Below, in pieces: positions 1 to 9,642 of a stretch of DNA of 64,000 nt (its first letter is position 1; each line of letters opens with the position of its first letter). The stretch is from Sphingomonas sp. PsM26 (GTDB lineage Bacteria; Pseudomonadota; Alphaproteobacteria; Sphingomonadales; Sphingomonadaceae): NCBI GenBank assembly GCA_030433805.1, contig JARUXA010000008.1, forward strand, positions 124,001-188,000, read 5' to 3'. The position numbers and the translations under genes are program-made. Under the pieces are notes generated by a model. It was given only the letters and a program-made list of their open reading frames with translations, was not told the origin of the DNA and did no database searches.

Positions 1-1
1 C

Positions 2-799
2 GAGAAGCTGATCGAGGCGGGCACGCGCGAACTGCTCGTTATCAGCCAGGATACGTCGGCTTACGGCGTCGACATCCGCCACCAGCCGCGCATATGGCAC
101 GGGCAGGAAGTCCGCGCGCACATGACCGACCTGTCGCGCGAACTCGGCAAGCTCGGCGCGTGGGTGCGGCTGCACTATGTCTATCCGTATCCGCACGTCG
201 ATCAGGTCATCCCGTTGATGGCCGAGGGGCTGATCCTTCCCTATCTCGACATCCCGTTCCAGCATGCCAGCCGCAACGTGCTCAAGCTGATGAAGCGCCC
301 CGCGAACGAAACCAAGGTGCTCGAGCGGATCAAGAACTGGCGCACCATCGCGCCCGACATTGCGATCCGTTCGACCTTCGTCGTCGGCTTCCCCGGCGAG
401 ACCGAGGACGATTTCGCCTATCTGATGGACTGGCTGGAAGAAGCCCAGCTCGACCGCGTCGGCGCGTTCCGGTTCGAGCCGGTCGAGGGCGCTGCCGCCA
501 ACGACTTGCCCAACCACGTGCCCGAAGAGATCAAGGAAGAGCGCTACGCGCGCCTGATGGAACTCACCGCGCGGATTTCGGCAGACAAGCTCCAGGCCAA
601 GGTCGGTCGCACGCTCGACGTCATCATCGATGCCGTTGACGAAGAAGGCGGCGCGACCGGTCGCTCCAAGGCCGACGCGCCCGAGATCGACGGGGAGGTG
701 TTCCTCCGCGACGCAGGGCACCTGTCCGTGGGCGATATCGTCGCGGTCGCGATCGAAGATGCTGACGAGCATGATCTTTACGGCGTCCCGACCGTTTGA
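2..799 (+). CDS. rimO: Ribosomal protein S12 methylthiotransferase RimO (3' part)
   Basis: This is the C-terminal 265 residues of a radical-SAM methylthiotransferase that adds a methylthio group to an aspartate of ribosomal protein S12. The window starts inside the gene, so the N-terminal MTTase domain and the radical-SAM CxxxCxxC cysteines are off the edge. The second half of the radical-SAM barrel is visible ([25 protein letters not shown]), followed by a C-terminal TRAM-like domain ending in DEHDLYG. RimO rather than MiaB is chosen from the HYVYPYP and IPFQHAS blocks; MiaB is the main alternative. A 73-base gap separates it from the next gene on the same strand. Confidence 0.88.
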   Translation, partial: EKLIEAGTRELLVISQDTSAYGVDIRHQPRIWHGQEVRAHMTDLSRELGKLGAWVRLHYVYPYPHVDQVIPLMAEGLILPYLDIPFQHASRNVLKLMKRPANETKVLERIKNWRTIAPDIAIRSTFVVGFPGETEDDFAYLMDWLEEAQLDRVGAFRFEPVEGAAANDLPNHVPEEIKEERYARLMELTARISADKLQAKVGRTLDVIIDAVDEEGGATGRSKADAPEIDGEVFLRDAGHLSVGDIVAVAIEDADEHDLYGVPTV

Positions 800-872
800 A
801 GGCGGCGCCCCCTTCCCTTTAGCGGCAGGACGGTGACATATCGTCGTTCCATCGCTCGAGGACCGTGCCTTC

Positions 873-2273
873 GTGAAGCTCTCCCGATACTATCTGGCGG
901 CAGGGTTGCTGTCCGTCTCTGCCCCGGCGTTGGCACAATCGCTGACGTCGGCGGAAACCGCGCAGGTCGACAAGACCGTCACCGACGCGCTCGCCAAGTC
1001 GGGCGTGCCCTCGGCCTCGGTCGCGATCGTTCGCGGGGGGAAGATCGTCTACGCCAAGGCCTACGGCAAGCAGGCCGAGACCGGCGCGACGCGCGACGAC
1101 GCCCCCTATCAGATCGCATCCGTCTCCAAGCAATTCACCGCCGCCGCGATCCTGCTGCTGCAACGCGAGGGCAAGCTGAGCCTCGACGATCACGTCTCCA
1201 AATACGTCCCCGGCATCACCGACGGCGACACGATCACGATCCGCCAGTTGCTCAGCCACACCGCGGGCCTGCGCGATTACTGGCCGCAGGACTACAGCTT
1301 CAAAGCGATGGCGACCCCGGTCACGCCGCAGCAGATCGTCGATCGCTGGGCGAAGAAACCGCTCGATTTCCAGCCCGGCACGCAGTGGCAATATTCCAAC
1401 ACCGGCTATGTCGTCGCGGGGATGATCGTCGAGAAGGTGTCGGGGCAGAAGCTGCTCGATTTTCTCAAGGCGCGGATCTTCAATCCGCTCGGCGTCACCG
1501 TCTACGATCAGGATCTCGCGGTCGGGTCCGGTTTCCCGCAAGGCTATGGCCGCGCCGCGCTCGGCCCGGTCCGGCCGGTCCAGCCACCGGCGCGTGGATG
1601 GCTCTATGCGGCGGGCGAACTCGCGATGAGTGCCCGGGCGCTCGCGACGTGGGACGTGGCGCGGCTCGACCGCAAGGTGCTCGCGCCCGAGGATTGGGCG
1701 ACGCAGGAAACCCCGGTCAAGCTCGCCGACGGGAGCAGCAACGGCTACGGGCTGGGCGTCAGCACAGGGACCGCGAACGGTCGTCGCACGATTGAACATA
1801 GCGGCGAAGCGGTCGGTTTCCTGTCCGAGAACATCGTCTATCCGGACCAGAAGGCCGCGATCGTGGTCCTTATCAACAGCTGGTCGAGCGATGCCTATCA
1901 GACGATCGCGCAGAAGCTGGCCGGGATCGTGCTCAGCCCCGCTGCGGCCGATCCGGTGGATGCCGCCGCTCTGGCGCGGGTCCGCGCTGCGTTCGATCAG
2001 CTGCGCGACGGCACGCTCGACCGCAGCCAACTCACCGAAGACGCCAGTTACTACTTCACCCCGACGACGCTGGGCGATTACCGCACCAGCCTCGCGCCGC
2101 TCGGCACCCCGACCGCCTTCGTCCAGACCGGCAAGCCGCGATTGCGCGGCGGCTTCGTCAACCGCTCCTACCGCGTCACCTATCCCGGCACGACGCTGTC
2201 GGTCAGCACCTACGCCGAACCCGGCCCCAACGGAAAGCTCGAGCAATTGCTCGTGACCCCCACCCAGCCATGA
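873..2273 (+). CDS. Exported serine hydrolase, class C beta-lactamase / PBP family
   Basis: A 466-residue protein of the beta-lactamase-related serine hydrolase family, probably acting in the periplasm as an esterase, peptidase or amidase on an unknown substrate. Residues 1-21 look like a Sec signal peptide ending at APALAQ. The catalytic S-x-x-K is SVSK at residues 83-86, Y-x-N is the YSN near residue 176, and the third motif is HSG near residue 310. It starts with GTG. Its stop overlaps the next start (ATGA), so it is probably translationally coupled to the M17 aminopeptidase. True beta-lactamase activity is not implied, because most members with an HSG-type third motif are esterases or D-peptidases. 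Confidence 0.85.
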   Translation: MKLSRYYLAAGLLSVSAPALAQSLTSAETAQVDKTVTDALAKSGVPSASVAIVRGGKIVYAKAYGKQAETGATRDDAPYQIASVSKQFTAAAILLLQREGKLSLDDHVSKYVPGITDGDTITIRQLLSHTAGLRDYWPQDYSFKAMATPVTPQQIVDRWAKKPLDFQPGTQWQYSNTGYVVAGMIVEKVSGQKLLDFLKARIFNPLGVTVYDQDLAVGSGFPQGYGRAALGPVRPVQPPARGWLYAAGELAMSARALATWDVARLDRKVLAPEDWATQETPVKLADGSSNGYGLGVSTGTANGRRTIEHSGEAVGFLSENIVYPDQKAAIVVLINSWSSDAYQTIAQKLAGIVLSPAAADPVDAAALARVRAAFDQLRDGTLDRSQLTEDASYYFTPTTLGDYRTSLAPLGTPTAFVQTGKPRLRGGFVNRSYRVTYPGTTLSVSTYAEPGPNGKLEQLLVTPTQP

Positions 2274-3658
2274 TCGATTTCACCACCTGTCTCCAACCCG
2301 ATCGCGGCCAAAGCGCCCGGACGATCCATGTTGTCCATCCCGATCAATGGGATAGCTGGCTTTCCACCCAGCCGACGCGAACCCGCGTCGCGGTCGCCGC
2401 TCACGGGCTGACCGGCAAGCCGGGCAACCGAGCAGTCCTGCCGGGAGACGCGGCCGACGACTGGGCGATGCTCCTCGTGTGCAACGAAAGCCACGTTTCG
2501 CCGTGGCGGATCGCCTCACTCGGCGCGCAGCTGCCCGCGGGCACCTACCGCCTTGCCGATGGCGAACCGGGTGCCGCGATGCTGGGCTGGTGCCTCGCCC
2601 AGCATGTTTTCGATCGCTACCGCAAGAACCCCGCGCCGGTCGGCCCGCGCGTCCTGCTGACCGGCGAGCCCGCGCGGATCGACGAAACGATCCGTATCGC
2701 CCGCGCGGTCGCCAAGGTGCGCGACCTCGTCAACACCCCCGCCGCCGACCTCGGCCCGGCGGAGCTCGAGGCGGAAGCCGCCGCGCTCGCCAAGACGCAC
2801 GATGTGATGCTGACCGTCACCAAGGGCGAGCCGCTCGTGACGGGCTATCCGATGATCCACGCGGTCGGCCAGGCCGCCGCCAAAGGCCGCGAGCCACGGC
2901 TGATCGAGCTCGAATGGGGCAACCCCGCGCACCCGCGGATCGCGGTGATCGGCAAGGGCGTTTGCTTCGATTCGGGCGGGCTCGATATCAAGCCGTCGTC
3001 CGGCATGCGCCTGATGAAGAAGGACATGGGCGGTGCGGCGCATGCGCTGTCGCTCGCGGGACTGATCATGGGCGCGCGGCTGCCGGTGCGGCTCCACCTG
3101 CTGCTCCCGGCGGTCGAGAACAGCATCGCGGGTAACGCCTTCCGTCCCGGCGACGTGCTCGCGACGCGTAAGGGGGTGACGGTCGAGAACACCAACACCG
3201 ATGCCGAGGGTCGTCTCGTCCTCGCGGATGCGATCACGCGCGCTAGCGAGGAAGCGCCGACGCTGATCCTCGATTTCGCGACGCTCACCGGTGCCGCCCG
3301 CGTTGCGCTGGGGCCGGACCTTCCTGCAACCTTCGCCAATGACGAGGCGCTGGCGGCGGCGCTGCTGGAGGCCGGAACCGCGACCGGCGACCCGCTGTGG
3401 CGGCTGCCGCTGTGGGACGGCTATGACGACATGCTCACCTCCGACATCGCCGACATGGTGAATGCGCCCGACGGCGGGTTCGCCGGATCGGTGACCGCCG
3501 CCCTCTTCCTGCGCCGGTTCATCCCCGCCGATACGCCCTGGGCGCATTTCGATACCTTCGCGTGGCGGCCGACGTCCAAGCCGGGGCGTCCCAAGGGCGG
3601 CGAGGCGCTCGGCTTGCGTGCCGCATGGGCGATGCTCAAGGCACGGTATCCGGCATGA
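2270..3658 (+). CDS. Leucyl aminopeptidase family protein (M17)
   Basis: A 462-residue cytoplasmic metallo-aminopeptidase that removes N-terminal residues from peptides. The M17 signature NTDAEGRLVLADA is present, and the metal/active-site block is seen upstream (KGVCFDSGGLDIKP, then MKKDMGGAAH). The length is slightly short for PepA (about 480-500), and the N-terminal domain is divergent, as in the second, PepB-like M17 paralogue that many alphaproteobacteria carry. The start ATG overlaps the serine hydrolase stop, and its own stop overlaps the next start in the same way, so 873-4047 reads as one coupled transcript. I cannot tell from sequence whether it is the main PepA. Confidence 0.9.
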   Translation: MIDFTTCLQPDRGQSARTIHVVHPDQWDSWLSTQPTRTRVAVAAHGLTGKPGNRAVLPGDAADDWAMLLVCNESHVSPWRIASLGAQLPAGTYRLADGEPGAAMLGWCLAQHVFDRYRKNPAPVGPRVLLTGEPARIDETIRIARAVAKVRDLVNTPAADLGPAELEAEAAALAKTHDVMLTVTKGEPLVTGYPMIHAVGQAAAKGREPRLIELEWGNPAHPRIAVIGKGVCFDSGGLDIKPSSGMRLMKKDMGGAAHALSLAGLIMGARLPVRLHLLLPAVENSIAGNAFRPGDVLATRKGVTVENTNTDAEGRLVLADAITRASEEAPTLILDFATLTGAARVALGPDLPATFANDEALAAALLEAGTATGDPLWRLPLWDGYDDMLTSDIADMVNAPDGGFAGSVTAALFLRRFIPADTPWAHFDTFAWRPTSKPGRPKGGEALGLRAAWAMLKARYPA

Positions 3659-4047
3659 TCTACATCCTGATCAACGTCGCCCCGATCCTCGTGGCGACCG
3701 CGATCGGGCTGCTGCTCGGCGCGGGCTATCGCGCGACCTTCGACCGGGGCGCACCTCGGTTGAACGTACTGACGCTGGTGATCGCCACGCTCGGGCTGTT
3801 CTGGTTCGCTTCAATCCTTGCAGGCGCGCTGATCCTCGCACCGCCCAAGGCGGCACCGTGGATCATGGCGGTGGGCAGTGCGGTGGTCATCTGGGCGGGG
3901 TTCGTCCTGCCGGTCGTCGCGATCACGCAAAGCTATCGCGGCGCGCGCGGCGGGCAGATCGCGCGTGACGCGGCGTTCTGGCTGGTGACAATGGTCGCGC
4001 AGGCCGTCGCGATGAAGCTGATCGGCCTGGCCCCGCCGCCCGTCTAA
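3655..4047 (+). CDS. Small four-helix membrane protein, DUF1761-like
   Basis: A 130-residue inner-membrane protein with four hydrophobic segments (roughly residues 3-24, 40-66, 74-96 and 107-127) and almost no soluble part. The start ATG at 3655 overlaps the aminopeptidase stop (ATGA). A longer in-frame reading from 3562 lies entirely inside the upstream gene and is not needed. The third and fourth helices (WAGFVLPVVAI and FWLVTMVAQAVAMK) resemble the DUF1761 pattern, but this is a weak recollection. Function unknown. Its stop overlaps the convergent GNAT gene by 4 bases. Confidence 0.7.
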   Translation: MIYILINVAPILVATAIGLLLGAGYRATFDRGAPRLNVLTLVIATLGLFWFASILAGALILAPPKAAPWIMAVGSAVVIWAGFVLPVVAITQSYRGARGGQIARDAAFWLVTMVAQAVAMKLIGLAPPPV

Positions 4048-4679
4048 GCGCGGAGGATCTCGATCGTGGTGTAGGGCGCAACCACGCGCCACCCCATCGT
4101 CTCGTACAGCGCCCGCCCGGCATCGGTCGCCGCCAACATCCGGAGCGTCTCCGGCGCCTGACGTTGCCCCAGCACGCTCATGATCGCACGCCCGAGACCG
4201 CGGCGGCGATGTTCGGGCTGGGTGACGATCCGGTCGTAACAGAACACCCCGCCAGCCATCGCCCCATAGCCGCTCGCCGCCAGGGTCCCGGCGGCATCCG
4301 CGATCACCGCGGACGCCACGTCGCGCTGCGTCGTCAGGTCCAGCGTATAGCCCTCCGGGAGCGACACCGGATCATCGCAATGCGAGTCCTGCACCATCAT
4401 CCAGGCGACCGATTGCACCGTCCAGCGGGATGGCACGATCGCGAGAACGTCCGCCGCCGGGGCGCACGCCTTGAGGAACATGCGGGGCGAATCGATTGCG
4501 TCTGCGGCAGTTCGGAAGGCCGCATCGGCCTCCAGAAAGACATAGCGGCACAATTCCGCCGCGCTCCCGGTATCGACGCGCCATCCGCCGCGGTCCCGAA
4601 CCGGCGCGGGGACGCCACGCGCGATCGAGCGCGCAGACAGCCATGCTTCCAGCCGCTGCGACGTAAGATCCGCCGTCAT
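4044..4679 (-). CDS. GNAT-family N-acetyltransferase
   Basis: A 211-residue protein whose C-terminal half is a GNAT fold. The acetyl-CoA pyrophosphate loop is HRRRGLGRAIM near residue 160, followed by ATDAGRALYETMGW, the usual beta6-alpha4 region. The N-terminal 100 residues are not a recognised domain and may select the substrate. The acceptor cannot be predicted; amino acids, antibiotics and protein N-termini are all possible. It is followed on the same strand by nothing until the convergent small membrane protein. The tpiA gene starts upstream and reads the same way, with only 16 bases between the tpiA stop and this ATG, so the two may be co-transcribed. Confidence 0.8.
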   Translation of the reverse strand: MTADLTSQRLEAWLSARSIARGVPAPVRDRGGWRVDTGSAAELCRYVFLEADAAFRTAADAIDSPRMFLKACAPAADVLAIVPSRWTVQSVAWMMVQDSHCDDPVSLPEGYTLDLTTQRDVASAVIADAAGTLAASGYGAMAGGVFCYDRIVTQPEHRRRGLGRAIMSVLGQRQAPETLRMLAATDAGRALYETMGWRVVAPYTTIEILRA

Positions 4680-4695
4680 CCCCGCCCCTGCCCGG

Positions 4696-5433
4696 TCATG
4701 CCGCCTCGATGATCGGCACGAACTTCGCCGCGGTCAAACTGGCACCACCGACCAGTGCGCCATCGACGTCCTCGGTCTCGAGGATCGCGGCGGCGTTCGC
4801 CCCCGTGACCGACCCGCCGTAAATGATGCGGATCCCGTCCGCCGCATCCCCGACCAGCGTCCGCAGCTTGGCGCGCGCAATCGAATGGACTTCGGCGATC
4901 TCGTCGAGCGTCGGCGTGCGCCCGGTGCCGATCGCCCAGCGCGGCTCATAGGCGATCGTCAGCCAGTCGCCATTCGCCAGATCGGGCACCGATTTCTCGA
5001 TCTGCGCCTGCACCACCCGCGCCGCGCGGCCCGCGTCGCGCTCGGCATCGGTTTCGCCGACGCACAGGATGACGCCGAGCCCGTGCCGGTGCGCGGCGCT
5101 GGCCTTGGCCCAGGCGTCCTGGCTGGTCTCGCCCTGGTCGGTGCGGCGTTCGCTATGGCCGACGATCGTGAACCGCGCGCCCGCCTCGACCAGCATCGAC
5201 GCCGACAGGCACCCGGTATGCGCGCCGCTCTCCGCCGCATGCACATCCTGCCCACCGATCGCGAACCCGGGCACCAGTGCCACCGCCGGCGCAATCAGCG
5301 TGGCGGGCAAGGCGATCGACACGTCGACCGCACTCGCGGCATCGGCGGCAGCCGCGATCGTCGTCAGCTCGGCAAGCGCCGACCGACTGCCGTTCATCTT
5401 CCAATTGCCCGCCACCAGCTTGCGTCGCATCAT
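4696..5433 (-). CDS. tpiA: Triosephosphate isomerase
   Basis: Glycolytic isomerase that interconverts dihydroxyacetone phosphate and glyceraldehyde 3-phosphate in the cytosol. The active-site residues are visible: Asn and Lys in GNWKMNG near the N-terminus, His in IVGHSERR, and the catalytic Glu in AYEPRWAIGTG, followed by the flexible loop and phosphate-binding IIYGGSV. At 245 residues it is the normal length. A longer open frame continues upstream to 6072, but the family start is MMRRKLVAGNWK. GGAGA lies 10 bases before the first of the two adjacent ATGs, so 5433 is chosen. It is divergent from the PpiD-like gene with a 135-base shared promoter region. Confidence 0.96.
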   Translation of the reverse strand: MMRRKLVAGNWKMNGSRSALAELTTIAAAADAASAVDVSIALPATLIAPAVALVPGFAIGGQDVHAAESGAHTGCLSASMLVEAGARFTIVGHSERRTDQGETSQDAWAKASAAHRHGLGVILCVGETDAERDAGRAARVVQAQIEKSVPDLANGDWLTIAYEPRWAIGTGRTPTLDEIAEVHSIARAKLRTLVGDAADGIRIIYGGSVTGANAAAILETEDVDGALVGGASLTAAKFVPIIEAA

Positions 5434-5568
5434 CCCGCGTCTCTCCGTTTCTGTCTTGCGGACAGCGATAGCGTCACGGGCGTGCTGCACAAGCTTGATG
5501 CAGCCCCGACCTGCCCGTAAAGCAACCCTTCTTCGTCCCTTACCACGACAGATCGGCCGCCCCCGACC

Positions 5569-7518
5569 ATGATGAGTTTTTTCCGCCGAATGATCCGCCA
5601 CCCGCTTGGTGGCGCGGTTGCGCTCGGCTTCGTTGGCCTGCTCGGACTCGCGTTCGTGCTTTCTGATCATTCGGGAACGGCAACCGGTGCTTCGGTCAAT
5701 GCCGCCGATGTCGCGGTCAAGGTCGGCAACAAGACGATCACGATCAGCGAGCTGCGCGCTGCGGTGGCACGCGATGTCGACACCTATCGCCAGCAACAGC
5801 CGACGCTCGACACGCAGCAGTTCGTGGCAGGCGGGGGATATGAGGCGACGCTGGAGCGGCTGATCGATTCGACCGCGTTCCGCCAGTTCGCGCAGAAGCA
5901 GGGCATGGTCGTCAGCAAGCGCGCGGTCGACGGCCTGATCGCGAGCCAGCCGGGCCTCGCCGGGCTCGACGGCAAGTTCAGCCAGGAAAAATACGAGCAG
6001 GTGCTCCGCCAGATCGGGATGACCGACGCGGAAGTTCGCCTCCAGACGACCGACCAGGTGCTGACGCGGCAATTACTGCTGTCGCCGATCCAGGCGAAGC
6101 AAGTGCCTGCCGGCCTCGCGATGCCCTATGCCAATCTGTTGCTCGAAAAGCGCAGCGGTCAGATCGGCTTCATCCCCGCCGCCGCGATGCCGACGGGCGC
6201 AGCGCCGACCGATGCCGAACTCGCGACCTATTATGCGCGTAACCTAGGCAAGTACCGCCTGCCCGAGCGCCGCGTAGTGCGCTACGCTACGCTCAGCCCA
6301 GCATCGCTTGCGGCACAGGCCGCTCCGAGCGACGCGGAAATTGCTGCTGCCTACAAGGCGCAGGCACAGAAGTTCGCCGCCGCCGAGCTGCGGACGATCG
6401 TCCAGGTCGTCGTCGGTGACCAGGCGTCGGCCAATGCGCTGGCCGCCAAGGTGCGTGGCGGTGCGTCGATCGAGCAGGTTGCCCGCGCTGCCGGGCTCGA
6501 GCCCGCAACGGTCAAGGACACGCAGAAAGCGGCGTTCGTTGGACAGTCCTCGCCAGAGATCGCCAACGCCGTGTTTGCCGCCAAGACCGGCGACGTCGTC
6601 GGACCGCTCCGCGCGCCGCTCGGTTTCGTCGTCGCCAAGGTGGCATCGGTCCGCACGCAGGCCGCCAAGTCGCTCGCCGAAGCAACGCCTGAACTGAAGG
6701 CCTCGCTCGCGCCACAGAAGACCACCGCGTTGCTGACCGAGAAGCGCAATGCGTTCGACGATGCGTTGGGCAAGACCAGCTTCGAGGGTCTCGTCACCAA
6801 GAACCAGCTGACCGCGCAGACCACCCCGGCTCTGACCGCAACCGGCCAGAACCTCGACACGCCGACCGCCAAGCCGGACCCTGCACTTACCCCGATCCTG
6901 GCCGCTGCGTTTGCCGCATCGCCGGGCGATCAGCCGCAGACCGTACCGCTGGGTCAGGACGGGAGCTTCGCGCTCGTCACGCTCGACAAGGTCCTGCCCG
7001 CGGCACCGCGTCCGCTCGCGCAGATCCGGGATACCGTCGTCCGCGACTTCCAGCTCGACCGCGCGCAACGTGCGGCCCATGATGTCGCCGCCAAGGTCGT
7101 CGCTGCTGCCAACGGCGGCACCGCGCTGCCGCAGGCGCTGTCGGCAACCGGTCTCAAGCTGCCGCCGTTGCAGCCCGTGACTGGCCCGCGTGCGGCGTTG
7201 ATCGGCAACCCACAGCGCGTCCCGCCGCCGCTCGCGCTGATGTTCGCCATGCCTGCCAAGACGACCAAGCTGCTGGAGGCACCCGACAAGTCGGGCTGGG
7301 TCATCGTCCACCTCGACAGCATCACGCCGGGCAACGCACAGGGTAACGCCAAGGTCATCGCCGGGACGCAAAGCGACATCGGCAACGTCGTCGGGCGCGA
7401 ATATGTCGCGCAGTTCGGCAAGGCGGTGCAGAATGCGATCGGCACGACGCGCAATGCGAAGGCGATCGCGTCGTTGAAGGCAGAACTTCTGGGTCTCGCC
7501 AGTGCCGATCAGCCCTGA
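5569..7518 (+). CDS. PpiD-like membrane-anchored peptidyl-prolyl isomerase / foldase
   Basis: A 649-residue periplasmic folding factor of the SurA/PpiD group. Residues 14-31 form a single N-terminal transmembrane anchor (LGGAVALGFVGLLGLAFV) with a short basic cytosolic tail before it. Next comes a SurA_N-like helical region rich in Gln (about 60-200), then a parvulin-like PPIase domain at about 250-370 (GDVVGPLRAPLGFVVAKV is the typical strand-loop), and a second divergent repeat to the C-terminus. PpiD helps outer-membrane and periplasmic proteins fold as they leave SecYEG. The 3' end overlaps the trpE start by 17 bases. Confidence 0.88.
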   Translation: MMSFFRRMIRHPLGGAVALGFVGLLGLAFVLSDHSGTATGASVNAADVAVKVGNKTITISELRAAVARDVDTYRQQQPTLDTQQFVAGGGYEATLERLIDSTAFRQFAQKQGMVVSKRAVDGLIASQPGLAGLDGKFSQEKYEQVLRQIGMTDAEVRLQTTDQVLTRQLLLSPIQAKQVPAGLAMPYANLLLEKRSGQIGFIPAAAMPTGAAPTDAELATYYARNLGKYRLPERRVVRYATLSPASLAAQAAPSDAEIAAAYKAQAQKFAAAELRTIVQVVVGDQASANALAAKVRGGASIEQVARAAGLEPATVKDTQKAAFVGQSSPEIANAVFAAKTGDVVGPLRAPLGFVVAKVASVRTQAAKSLAEATPELKASLAPQKTTALLTEKRNAFDDALGKTSFEGLVTKNQLTAQTTPALTATGQNLDTPTAKPDPALTPILAAAFAASPGDQPQTVPLGQDGSFALVTLDKVLPAAPRPLAQIRDTVVRDFQLDRAQRAAHDVAAKVVAAANGGTALPQALSATGLKLPPLQPVTGPRAALIGNPQRVPPPLALMFAMPAKTTKLLEAPDKSGWVIVHLDSITPGNAQGNAKVIAGTQSDIGNVVGREYVAQFGKAVQNAIGTTRNAKAIASLKAELLGLASADQP

Positions 7519-9025
7519 TCGCGCAGGCGCCGCCGCGGCGCGGATCGCGCTCGCGGCGGGGCGTCCGGCGCTGCTGTGGCAACGCCAGATCGCCGACACC
7601 GAAACCCCCGTCGCCGCCGCGCTCAAGCTGATCGAGCCCGGCCGCGGGGATTTCCTGCTGGAGTCGGTCGAGGGCGGCGAGACGCGCGGGCGGCACAGCC
7701 TGATCGGGCTAGCACCCGATCTGGTCTTTCGAGCGCACGGGGCACAGGCCGAGATCAACGCCGGGTGGCTGCACGATCGCGACACGTTTGCCCCCTGCGA
7801 AGAACCGACGCTGGACGCGTTGCGCACGCTGGTCGCGTCATGCCGGATGGATGTACCGGCAGAACTCCCGCGCGCGCTTGCCTGCCTCGTCGGCTATTTC
7901 GGCTATGAGACGATCGGCCTCGTCGAGCGCCTGCCGCGCCCGACGAACGACGCGCTTGGCTTGCCCGACATGATCTTCGTCCGCCCGACCGTGATCCTGA
8001 TCTTCGACCGGCTGGCGGATGCGTTGTTCCTAGTGTCCCCGGTCTGGCCGGATGCGGCGCGGGAGCCTGACGCGATCGTTGCCGACGGACTCGACCGGAT
8101 CGATTCCGTCGCGGCCCGGTTGGCAACGGCGTCGCTCCCCGCCCCGGTGCGCGCCGATGCCGCCGACGAGATCGCGCTGACCTCGACGCTCGCACCGGGC
8201 CGCTATGCCGAGATGGTCGCCCGCGCGAAGGACTATATCGTCGCGGGCGATATCTTCCAGGTCGTGCTGGCGCAGCGGTTCACCGCGCCCTTCACCCTGC
8301 CACCGTTCGAACTGTATCGCGCGTTGCGACGGATCAATCCCTCGCCGTTCCTGTACCACCTCGACCTGCCGGGCTTTACGCTCACCGGATCTTCGCCCGA
8401 GATCCTGGTGCGCGTCCGCGACGGTGAAGTGACAATCCGCCCGATTGCGGGCACCCGCCCCCGCGGCAAGACCGCCGCCGAGGACGAAGCCAACCGCACG
8501 AGCCTGCTCGCCGACCCCAAGGAACGCGCCGAGCATCTGATGTTGCTGGATCTGGGCCGCAACGACGTGGGCCGCGTGGCACAGGCGGGGAGCGTCACCG
8601 TGACGGCCAGCTACACGACCGAATTCTACAGCCACGTGATGCACATCGTGTCCAACGTGGTCGGGCGACTCGCCCCCGACAAGGACGCGCTCGATGCGTT
8701 GTTTGCGGGTTTCCCCGCAGGCACGGTATCGGGGGCTCCCAAGGTCCGCGCGTGCGAAATCATCGCCGAACTCGAGGATGCTGTGCGCGGGGCCTATGCC
8801 GGTGGCGTCGGCTATTTCTCACCCGATGGTTCGATGGATTCGTGCATCGTGCTGCGGACCGCGGTGGTAAAGGATGGCGTGATGCACGTTCAGGCCGGGG
8901 CGGGCATCGTCGCAGATAGCGAGGCGGCGTACGAACAGCGCGAATGTGAGGCCAAGGCGGGCGCTCTGCTTGCGGCGGCGCGCGAGGCGATCGCGCGTGC
9001 CGTGGACAGCAATTACGGTCAGTGA
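7502..9025 (+). CDS. trpE: Anthranilate synthase component I
   Basis: The 507-residue chorismate-converting subunit that makes anthranilate from chorismate using ammonia supplied by TrpG. The N-terminal domain has the tryptophan feedback motif in DFLLESVEGG. The C-terminal chorismate-binding domain shows IRPIAGTRPRG, LMLLDLGRNDVGRV and GTVSGAPKVRACEI. It starts with GTG at 7502, inside the 3' end of the ppiD-like gene; there is no ATG before residue 100, so GTG is favoured. The partner trpG lies 617 bases downstream, separated by a convergent small gene, so trpE is not in one strict operon with trpGDC here. Confidence 0.96.
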   Translation: MPISPDRAGAAAARIALAAGRPALLWQRQIADTETPVAAALKLIEPGRGDFLLESVEGGETRGRHSLIGLAPDLVFRAHGAQAEINAGWLHDRDTFAPCEEPTLDALRTLVASCRMDVPAELPRALACLVGYFGYETIGLVERLPRPTNDALGLPDMIFVRPTVILIFDRLADALFLVSPVWPDAAREPDAIVADGLDRIDSVAARLATASLPAPVRADAADEIALTSTLAPGRYAEMVARAKDYIVAGDIFQVVLAQRFTAPFTLPPFELYRALRRINPSPFLYHLDLPGFTLTGSSPEILVRVRDGEVTIRPIAGTRPRGKTAAEDEANRTSLLADPKERAEHLMLLDLGRNDVGRVAQAGSVTVTASYTTEFYSHVMHIVSNVVGRLAPDKDALDALFAGFPAGTVSGAPKVRACEIIAELEDAVRGAYAGGVGYFSPDGSMDSCIVLRTAVVKDGVMHVQAGAGIVADSEAAYEQRECEAKAGALLAAAREAIARAVDSNYGQ

Positions 9026-9033
9026 ATGCAGGG

Positions 9034-9069
9034 TTAGCCCTCCCCGGGCCAATGCCGAGGGAGGGCTAA
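9034..9069. terminator. Hairpin between trpE and convergent gene
   Basis: An 11-bp perfect stem (TTAGCCCTCCC at 9034-9044 with its complement at 9059-9069) and a 14-base loop, starting 8 bases after the trpE stop and ending just before the stop of the convergent gene. There is no U-tract on either strand, so factor-independent termination is not certain. It probably serves as a bidirectional 3'-end structure. Confidence 0.6.
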
Positions 9070-9074
9070 TCCGG

Positions 9075-9518
9075 TCACGGAATGATGTCAGCCTGACGAC
9101 GCGCTTCGGCACGTTCCGCTGCAAACTGCTCGGCCCGAAGCTTGCCGCAGCCGGTTTGACCGCCCGATCCGACCGGCGAACACGTATCCGGCAAGCCGCC
9201 GGCGCGGCGCCCTGCATCATCGGCGACCGCGGTGCGATTGACCCAGCTCTGGTTCTGCGCCGCGATCGGCTTGTCATCGCGCAACTCCTTCGGAATGCGA
9301 TACGGCTCACCCTGGCGCGCACAAACGACGATCTCTGCATCGGGATCGCTCGACTTGGGGCAGGCCTGATTGCCGGTAATGGTGACGGAACGGATTCGCT
9401 GCGGCGGCTTCCCCGACTCGGCCTGCTGTTGCACCGCCGCTGGCGAGGACTGGGCGACTGCAGGACCTGCGACTGGCGCGGCGGCCAGCAGTCCGATCAA
9501 GGCAAAAGTGCGCAACAT
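9075..9518 (-). CDS. Exported hypothetical protein, conserved-looking
   Basis: A 147-residue secreted protein of unknown function. The start at 9518 (MLRTFALIGLLAAA) is chosen because GGGAG lies 8 bases upstream. Residues 1-22 are a Sec signal peptide with cleavage near PAVAQ. The mature part carries four cysteines in pairs (QACPKSSDPDAEIVVCARQ and DTCSPVGSGGQTGCGK), suggesting two disulfides in the periplasm, and a Trp-containing loop (NQSWVNRTAV). I believe proteins of this pattern (DAEIVVCA, YRIPKELR) recur in sphingomonads, but I cannot name a domain. It sits convergent to trpE and divergent from trpG. Confidence 0.75.
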   Translation of the reverse strand: MLRTFALIGLLAAAPVAGPAVAQSSPAAVQQQAESGKPPQRIRSVTITGNQACPKSSDPDAEIVVCARQGEPYRIPKELRDDKPIAAQNQSWVNRTAVADDAGRRAGGLPDTCSPVGSGGQTGCGKLRAEQFAAERAEARRQADIIP

Positions 9519-9642
9519 GTTCATTTCTCCCAAGGTTCATCAACGTGTGGCGCGCGAGGTTGATCCACCCCGAACCATACGTTCGACGCCCCTAGCCGCG
9601 TAAACGTTGTGGTATATGTCCAAACACGGTAGCGGCGCGAGG

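Noticed and set aside
819..2246. 475-codon open frame on the minus strand opposite the serine hydrolase gene
   Set aside because: The plus strand encodes a protein with signal peptide and intact SxxK, YxN and HSG motifs; the minus frame is Arg-rich, has no recognisable domain and is a GC-rich shadow.
9534..9642. Possible trp attenuator before trpG
   Set aside because: I looked for a short leader peptide with Trp codons and competing hairpins; only one Trp codon occurs and no alternative stems are seen.
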